Shown here: positions 59,454 to 64,000 of the stretch, piece after piece
How positions within the stretch are numbered: position 1 is the first letter of the stretch
Layout of the letters: each line of letters starts with the position of its first letter
Origin: Dryocola clanedunensis_A
GTDB taxonomy: Bacteria; Pseudomonadota; Gammaproteobacteria; Enterobacterales; Enterobacteriaceae
Assembly (NCBI GenBank): GCA_038405435.1
Contig: JBBYHZ010000004.1
Strand: one strand, 5' to 3'
DNA length: 64,000 bases
Translations under genes and position numbers: made by a program
Notes under the pieces: generated by a model
The model's database searches: none
Told to the model about the DNA's origin: nothing
Seen by the model: only the letters and a program-made list of their open reading frames with translations

Positions 59454-61139
59454 CTACTCGTCCTCGTCGCTCACGCAGACCTGATTACGACCGTTCTGCT
59501 TTGCTTTGTAGAGGCGCTGGTCTGCTACGGACTGTAACCGCTCAAAGTCATAGTCCTGATGCTCCAGCGCGCTACTCACCCCAAACGAAGCGGTGATTTT
59601 CGCCGTTTGTCCTGGCTTAAGCAGCAGTTCTTTAATGGAAATGCGCGCCCGGATCCTCTCGGCCACCCTCGCCGCATCGTCAATCGTCGCCCCTGGCAGA
59701 ACAATGCAGAATTCCTCGCCCCCTACTCGCCCAGCTACGTCCCCGGCTCGTAGCGCCCCGCTGAGGATCGCAGACGCGCGGGTCAGCACCATGTCCCCGG
59801 CGTGATGCCCGAAGCGATCGTTGATGCTTTTAAAGAAGTCGAGATCCATCTGGATCACGCAGAACGGCAGCGATTGCCGTTTGCACTGCTCCGCGGTCGA
59901 GCGGGCGATATCAAAAAAGGCGCCGCGGTTGTACAGGTTGGTCAGCGTGTCGTAGTTCGCCCGCCATGTTAGCTTCGTTTGCAGCGCGAGCATGTTATGC
60001 ACCAGCCTGCGGATCACCAGCCAGGAAGCTAGCAGCATCAGGGTAAACAGCACCCACAGGATGCCTATCACAATGCTGATCCGGCCGAACTCCCCCTGCA
60101 CGCCCTCTTCCAGGGTATGCACCTTCACCAGCACGCCGTCAAAATTATTCAGCTTCGACCAGGTGACAAAGCGGCTATCCATGCGCAGCTCCCCTTCATC
60201 CCCGCGGCTTGCCGCACCCACTTTTCTGGCAATATCCGCCTGCTGCGTTGCCGTGAACTGGGCGACGGACGGCCGTTCGTTTGCCGAGCTGGCGATCAGA
60301 TTAAATTTCTTGTCGTAGAGCAGGATGGTCCCTTCGTCCGCATCGCGACGCGCATCGCTCAAAAACTGATGCATGGACTCAATGGAGAAATCCATCGCCA
60401 CTACGCCATACCAGCGGGCCTGGCTGTCCAGCGGCACCGCCGCGGTAATGACCTGACCATTAGCGCTGGCGGGATTAAAAGTGTGCGTCCATTCCAGACT
60501 ACGGTCCGGGTTGTTTTCCGGCGACTGAGCGGTGAAATAAGGCTGCGCGACGAGACGATAATAGCGAGAGATGATTTGCGGGTCGTCTTTGGGCGGGGTG
60601 CTGGACAGGTAAAAGCCTGAGCGGGACGCATAGAAGACGCGGCGCTGTAAATCGTTTTTGCTGTCCGTCAGGCGCATGATGTAACTGAATTCCAGCGCGG
60701 CTTCCAGCTCCTGATGGATGGTGCCCGCATCGCGGTCGAGCAGCCTGCTGCTGCTGACAAACTCATCGGACACGCCGCTCAGCGGCAGGCTACGGTTGAT
60801 ATCCAGACGTATCTGCCAGAAAGGCAGGGTCCGCAGCTCTTCGAAGGAGGCCAGCGCTTTGCGCGATTTGTCGGTAGAGATCGGCGACTGCAGCGCGTAA
60901 TACATCGTATTGCGATAAAACAGCAGGTTATCAATATTGTATTGCAGCTGCCTGTCGAGCGTAGTGGCAATATTGTCCAGACTGTTGCGCTGGCTTGAGA
61001 CGTAGGCGTTTTCCAGCACCACCGCCTCGCGCCAGGTCAGCAGGGTCGAGAAAATCAGTACAAAAATAAAGCAGATGTTGACTACTTTTAATGGCCGTTT
61101 GAAACGCCCGATGACACGCTGTAGGGATGATACCGACAC
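59454..61139 (-). CDS. dgcQ: Diguanylate cyclase DgcQ (YedQ)
   Basis: DgcQ (561 residues; E. coli 564) makes cyclic di-GMP, promoting cellulose and a sessile life. The N terminus has a membrane helix near residues 20-40 (VVNICFIFVLIFSTLLTW), a large periplasmic sensor to about residue 355, and a second helix (GILWVLFTLMLLASWLVI). The GGDEF domain has GGEEF at 473-477, with an inhibitory site RAGD at 464-467, so product feedback is likely. It is encoded convergent to yedP. In this window it opposes FlhDC-driven motility. Confidence 0.95.
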   Translation of the reverse strand: MSVSSLQRVIGRFKRPLKVVNICFIFVLIFSTLLTWREAVVLENAYVSSQRNSLDNIATTLDRQLQYNIDNLLFYRNTMYYALQSPISTDKSRKALASFEELRTLPFWQIRLDINRSLPLSGVSDEFVSSSRLLDRDAGTIHQELEAALEFSYIMRLTDSKNDLQRRVFYASRSGFYLSSTPPKDDPQIISRYYRLVAQPYFTAQSPENNPDRSLEWTHTFNPASANGQVITAAVPLDSQARWYGVVAMDFSIESMHQFLSDARRDADEGTILLYDKKFNLIASSANERPSVAQFTATQQADIARKVGAASRGDEGELRMDSRFVTWSKLNNFDGVLVKVHTLEEGVQGEFGRISIVIGILWVLFTLMLLASWLVIRRLVHNMLALQTKLTWRANYDTLTNLYNRGAFFDIARSTAEQCKRQSLPFCVIQMDLDFFKSINDRFGHHAGDMVLTRASAILSGALRAGDVAGRVGGEEFCIVLPGATIDDAARVAERIRARISIKELLLKPGQTAKITASFGVSSALEHQDYDFERLQSVADQRLYKAKQNGRNQVCVSDEDE

Positions 61140-61293
61140 TCAACGCTCCCTGATAGAAACCCGATTAACTACCTGATTTTTCCGCAAGTGCCCTTTGATT
61201 TCGTCCCCGGCGCCAGGGCGGGTATTATGCCTGCAAATGCGGGCTTTCTCCCAGGGATCATTCTTAGGGTAATTTCAAATTGAGGATTTCGCC

Positions 61294-61683
61294 ATGGCGA
61301 CACTGAATTCCCATCAGGCGCTGGTTATCTCGCTGTGCGAATGGATAGAAAAGCATCTCGACTGCGGCATCGCGCTGCCGGAGCTGGCGGCCATTTCCGG
61401 CTTTTCAGTCTGGTATATGCAAAGCGTTTTTCGCGCCACGACCGGCATAGCCATCGGGCGTTACATTCGGGAGCGCAAGCTTACCGAGGCGGTTTACAAG
61501 CTGCGCGAAACCAACCTGCGGATTCTGGATATCGCCATGGAGTTTGGCTTCAGCTCCCAGTCGCAGTTCACAACGCTATTTAAGAAATACTACGGCATTA
61601 CGCCGCAGGCCTGCCGCCAGGATCCGCATCTGACACTGCGCCTCACCCCACCGCTCGCGCATTTCACTGCCGACGTGGCATAA
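61294..61683 (+). CDS. Small AraC-type regulator (MarA/SoxS/RamA-like)
   Basis: A 129-residue, single-domain AraC-type DNA-binding protein. The two helix-turn-helix motifs are LPELAAISGFSVWYMQSVFR and ILDIAMEFGFSSQSQFTTLF; IGRYIRERKLTEAVYKLRET between them is the MarA/SoxS/RamA linker helix. Such proteins control efflux and antibiotic tolerance, but sequence differences suggest this is not MarA, SoxS, Rob or RamA. The end of the gene takes part in a 43-44 bp direct repeat. E. coli has no gene here (dgcQ is followed by yodC). Confidence 0.85.
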   Translation: MATLNSHQALVISLCEWIEKHLDCGIALPELAAISGFSVWYMQSVFRATTGIAIGRYIRERKLTEAVYKLRETNLRILDIAMEFGFSSQSQFTTLFKKYYGITPQACRQDPHLTLRLTPPLAHFTADVA

Positions 61684-61709
61684 AAAAATACCCGGTGATT
61701 AAACCGGGT
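61666..61709 (+). repeat. Direct repeat, copy 1
   Basis: 44 bases from ACTGCCGACGTGG to AAACCGGGT, covering the last codons and stop of the AraC-type gene and the left part of a terminator. It is repeated nearly exactly at 61813-61855 with one base change and one less A. Confidence 0.9.
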
Positions 61710-61732
61710 TAGACTGATGACAAACCTTTTTC

Positions 61733-61809
61733 GTAGGTCGGATAAGCGATAGCGTCATCCGACACAACAGCCGTCAATGGTGGATGACGCTTACGCTTAT
61801 CCACCCTAC
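61733..61809. repeat. BIME-like pair of REP palindromes
   Basis: Two opposed palindromes: GTAGGTCGGATAAGCG with its arm at 61733-61763, and GGTGGATGACGC with TTATCCACCCTAC at 61779-61809. The first has TCGGAT in place of GTGGAT. They lie exactly between the two copies of the 43-44 bp direct repeat. Confidence 0.85.
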
Positions 61810-61812
61810 AAA

Positions 61813-61855
61813 ACTGCCGACTTGGCATAAAAAATACCCGGTGATTAAACCGGGT
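61813..61855 (+). repeat. Direct repeat, copy 2
   Basis: 43 bases from ACTGCCGACTTGG to AAACCGGGT, a near copy of 61666-61709. This copy keeps the full symmetrical terminator (61829-61862). Confidence 0.9.
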
Positions 61856-61862
61856 ATTTTTT
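61829..61862. terminator. Bidirectional terminator for the AraC-type gene and yodC
   Basis: AAAAAATACCCGG pairs with CCGGGTATTTTTT, a perfect 13-base inverted repeat with T-runs on both strands. It lies three bases past the yodC stop. Confidence 0.92.
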
Positions 61863-61865
61863 TAT

Positions 61866-62045
61866 TTAGCTTTGCTGCTGTGCTCTGGTGGCCGTAGGGG
61901 CAAGATCGTCCTCGCGGAAGGCCTCACGTTTGACGCCAAAACCATCATACCAGCGGCACTCAACCATGCCGCTGGAATAGCCCGTAACGATCATCCTTGG
62001 GCCACCATTTTTAGGCTGAACTTCATCGCTGACCAAATAGACCAT
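61866..62045 (-). CDS. yodC: YodC family small protein
   Basis: A 59-residue protein starting MVYLVSDEVQPKNGGPRMIV and ending ATRAQQQS, matching E. coli YodC (60 residues) through the core TGYSSGMVECRWYDGFGVK. It is probably a small SH3-like beta barrel of the DUF2158 type; its function is unknown. GGAGG lies seven bases ahead of the ATG. Its place between dgcQ and yedI is as in E. coli, apart from the inserted AraC-type gene. Confidence 0.93.
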   Translation of the reverse strand: MVYLVSDEVQPKNGGPRMIVTGYSSGMVECRWYDGFGVKREAFREDDLAPTATRAQQQS

Positions 62046-62137
62046 ATCTGCCTCCGGTATCAGGGGTGAAAACTTTTACAGGTATAGTCAAAAAGCAGCA
62101 TTTATGCCCGGCACAAAACGCAAATTTCAGTAAATTC

Positions 62138-63058
62138 TTAGTGAGCCGCTTTGCCCCGCAGGCGGTTTATTCCGTTTACAGCCAGCAGAACGATGCCGCC
62201 GACGATAAAACCGAGCACAAGATTGACCAGCGTCGGGCCAAGCAGATGCACCACGCCGCCGAACGGCTGCGTAAAGTTTTCAATCGCATGGTGTAATGCG
62301 GGAATGCCGTGTACCAGGATCCCGCCGCCGACGAGGAACATGGCCAGCGTACCGACAACCGACAGGAACTTCATCAGCCAGGGGGCCAGCACCAGCAGCG
62401 CTTTACCGATGCCTTTCGCCAGCGCCGAGCTCTTTTCCACCAGCCAGTAGCCCAGATCGTCAAGCTTGACGATCATGCCGACCAGGCCATAAACGCCCAC
62501 GGTAACCAGAATCGCAATCCCGGAAAGTACCAGCACCTGATTTAGCAGCGGCGCATCAGCGACAATGCCGAGCGTGATGGCGACGATTTCGGCCGAAAGT
62601 ATAAAATCGGTGCGAATAGCCCCTTTCACCTTATCGCGCTCGTAAACCATCGGATCCTGCTTAGCTACGGCATCCAGACGGGCCTTTTTTTCTTCGGGGG
62701 TTTCTTTGTGTTTGCGCGCCTGCAAACTGTGCACCACCTTCTCCACCCCTTCAAAACACAAAAACGCCCCGCCCACCATCAGCAGCGGTGTGATAGCCCA
62801 GGGCGCGAAGGCGCTGATAACTAAAGCCAGCGGCACCAGGATCAGCTTATTCAGAAACGAACCTTTCGCCACGCTCCACACCACCGGCAGCTCGCGGTTT
62901 GCCCGCACGCCGGAAACCTGCTGGGCGTTAAGCGATAAGTCATCCCCCAGTACGCCAGCCGTTTTCTTTGCCGCCAGCTTGCCCATTAAAGAGATATCGT
63001 CCAGCAGCGTGGCGATATCATCGAGAAGCGTTAGTAAGCTACTTCCAGCCAAAATCAT
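62138..63058 (-). CDS. yedI: YedI, DUF808 inner-membrane protein
   Basis: A 306-residue inner-membrane protein equal in length to E. coli YedI (305), DUF808 family, function unknown. It begins MILAGSSLLTLLDDIATLLD, then has seven or eight hydrophobic segments such as LVPLALVISAFAPWAITPLL. A charged cytoplasmic loop (KHKETPEEKKARLDAVAKQD) lies near residues 115-140. It is divergent from yedA; 168 bases lie between. Confidence 0.93.
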   Translation of the reverse strand: MILAGSSLLTLLDDIATLLDDISLMGKLAAKKTAGVLGDDLSLNAQQVSGVRANRELPVVWSVAKGSFLNKLILVPLALVISAFAPWAITPLLMVGGAFLCFEGVEKVVHSLQARKHKETPEEKKARLDAVAKQDPMVYERDKVKGAIRTDFILSAEIVAITLGIVADAPLLNQVLVLSGIAILVTVGVYGLVGMIVKLDDLGYWLVEKSSALAKGIGKALLVLAPWLMKFLSVVGTLAMFLVGGGILVHGIPALHHAIENFTQPFGGVVHLLGPTLVNLVLGFIVGGIVLLAVNGINRLRGKAAH

Positions 63059-63226
63059 CTTCCTTTTTTGTAAGTGTCTTCAACAGTATGGAGCAAAACC
63101 CGGAGGACGAAAAATCGAAGCGCGCTGTCAATGAAAATTAACAGTTCAATAACAAGTAAAATTCTCGCCAGACGGATAGTTTTGGCGTTAACTATTAGCC
63201 TTCTGTCTTTCGTATCGTGAGGAAGT

Positions 63227-64000
63227 ATGCGTGTTCGTTCCGGACAGCTGTTACCGCTGGTAGCCGCGCTGTTTGCGCTGTATATCATCTGGGGTTCAAC
63301 CTATTTTGCCATCGCCATCGGCGTGAAAAGCTGGCCGCCGTTTATGATGGCTGGCGTGCGCTTTATGAGCGCCGGGGTTCTGCTGCTGGCGGTACTGCTG
63401 CTGCGCGGCCATAAACTCCCGCCCCTCAGGCCCATGCTAAACGCCGCGTTAATTGGCGTTCTGCTGCTGGCCGTGGGCAACGGCTTTGTGACCGTTGCCG
63501 AACATCAGCACGTGCCTTCCGGCATCGCAGCCGTAATGGTGGCAACGGTGCCGCTGTTTACCCTGTGTTTCAGCCGTCTGTTTGGCATTCCCACGCGCAA
63601 GCTGGAGTGGCTCGGCATCGCCATAGGCCTTGCGGGCATTGTCCTGCTGAACAGCGGCGGCAACCTGAGCGGCAACCCTGGCGGGGCGCTGTTGATTCTG
63701 GTTGGCTCTGTGAGCTGGGCATTCGGCTCGGTTTACGGCTCGCGTATTGAGCTACCTAAGGGGCTGATGGCGGGCGCCATTGAGATGCTGGCAGCGGGCA
63801 TTGTCCTGCTGGGCGCGGCGGCCCTGACGGGGGAAAGGTTGACGGTAATGCCAACGGCAGCGGGCTTTATGGCCGTTGGCTATCTGGCCCTGTTCGGCTC
63901 GATTATCGCCATCAGCGCTTATATGTACCTGATTCGAAACGTGGTGCCAGCGGTCGCCACCAGCTACGCCTACGTTAACCCTGTGGTGGCTGTTTTACTG
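63227..64000 (+). CDS. yedA: EamA/DMT family transporter YedA (3' end outside window)
   Basis: The first 258 codons of YedA, a ten-helix transporter of the drug/metabolite (EamA) family. It begins MRVRSGQLLPLVAALFALYI, with the family signature IIWGSTYFAIAIGVKSWPP in helix 1 and a second EamA repeat starting near residue 145 (GSVSWAFGSVYGSRI). E. coli YedA, when overproduced, has been reported to affect homoserine or drug export; the true substrate is unsettled. GTGAGGAAG precedes the ATG. The window ends before the last helix. Confidence 0.93.
   Translation, partial: MRVRSGQLLPLVAALFALYIIWGSTYFAIAIGVKSWPPFMMAGVRFMSAGVLLLAVLLLRGHKLPPLRPMLNAALIGVLLLAVGNGFVTVAEHQHVPSGIAAVMVATVPLFTLCFSRLFGIPTRKLEWLGIAIGLAGIVLLNSGGNLSGNPGGALLILVGSVSWAFGSVYGSRIELPKGLMAGAIEMLAAGIVLLGAAALTGERLTVMPTAAGFMAVGYLALFGSIIAISAYMYLIRNVVPAVATSYAYVNPVVAVLL

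Overview
The window comes from an enteric gamma-proteobacterium, most likely Enterobacter or a close relative such as Lelliottia or Leclercia. This rests on gene order and protein similarity recalled from E. coli, on the dense flagellar region, and on a family of short palindromes (core like GGTGGATAAGCG) scattered between genes. The species cannot be fixed by reading alone. The backbone follows the E. coli flhDC to yedA stretch almost gene for gene, broken by accessory blocks and by losses.

Layout. (1) 1-2808: the end of a chaperone-usher pilus locus with two spore-coat-U subunits (the first partial and possibly frameshifted), then a dicarboxylate/amino-acid symporter whose stop codon lies in a palindromic repeat. 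(2) 2877-8288, minus strand: flhDC and motAB-cheAW. The tar/tap/cheRBYZ genes that follow cheW in E. coli are absent here. The flhDC control region keeps a CRP site, a -35/-10 promoter and an RcsAB box in E. coli-like positions; the motA sigma-28 promoter lies inside flhC. (3) 9104-15568: uspC, the trehalose genes otsBA and the arabinose importer araFGH. (4) 15841-24221, accessory: a strongly palindromic element, a cupin gene, a YajL-like gene, a three-gene operon (DUF2264, sugar:proton symporter, GH88 unsaturated-uronide hydrolase) with a divergent AraC-type regulator, and a Dcu-type transporter. (5) 24339-29144: yecJ, the small dual-function AzuCR RNA, a DHA2 exporter, an RpiB-like isomerase, yecR, ftnA and a yecA lacking its usual SEC-C tail. 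(6) 29307-34355: tRNA-Gly, tRNA-Cys and tRNA-Leu, pgsA, the uvrY-uvrC pair, yecF and the quorum receptor gene sdiA. (7) 34581-37996: cystine import and D-cysteine breakdown (tcyJ, dcyD, tcyLN). (8) 38082-56833: the main flagellar block (fliAZ, fliC, fliDST, amyA, yedD, fliE, fliFGHIJK, fliLMNOPQR). (9) 57133-64000: rcsA, dsrB, yodD, the sRNA dsrA, yedP, dgcQ, a small MarA-like regulator, yodC, yedI and the start of yedA.

How the parts work together. FlhD4C2 switches on the middle flagellar genes, including fliA. FliA (sigma-28) then reads fliC, fliDST and motAB-cheAW from promoters visible here. RcsA with RcsB, the DgcQ product c-di-GMP, FliZ and the UvrY/Csr circuit link motility to envelope and sessile states; DsrA and UspC/OtsBA belong to stress physiology. 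Clearest features beyond the backbone: the GH88/DUF2264/symporter/AraC locus, the palindromic element at 15872-16115, the 43-44 bp direct repeat around a palindrome pair at 61666-61862, and short genes easily missed (azuC, yodC, dsrA).
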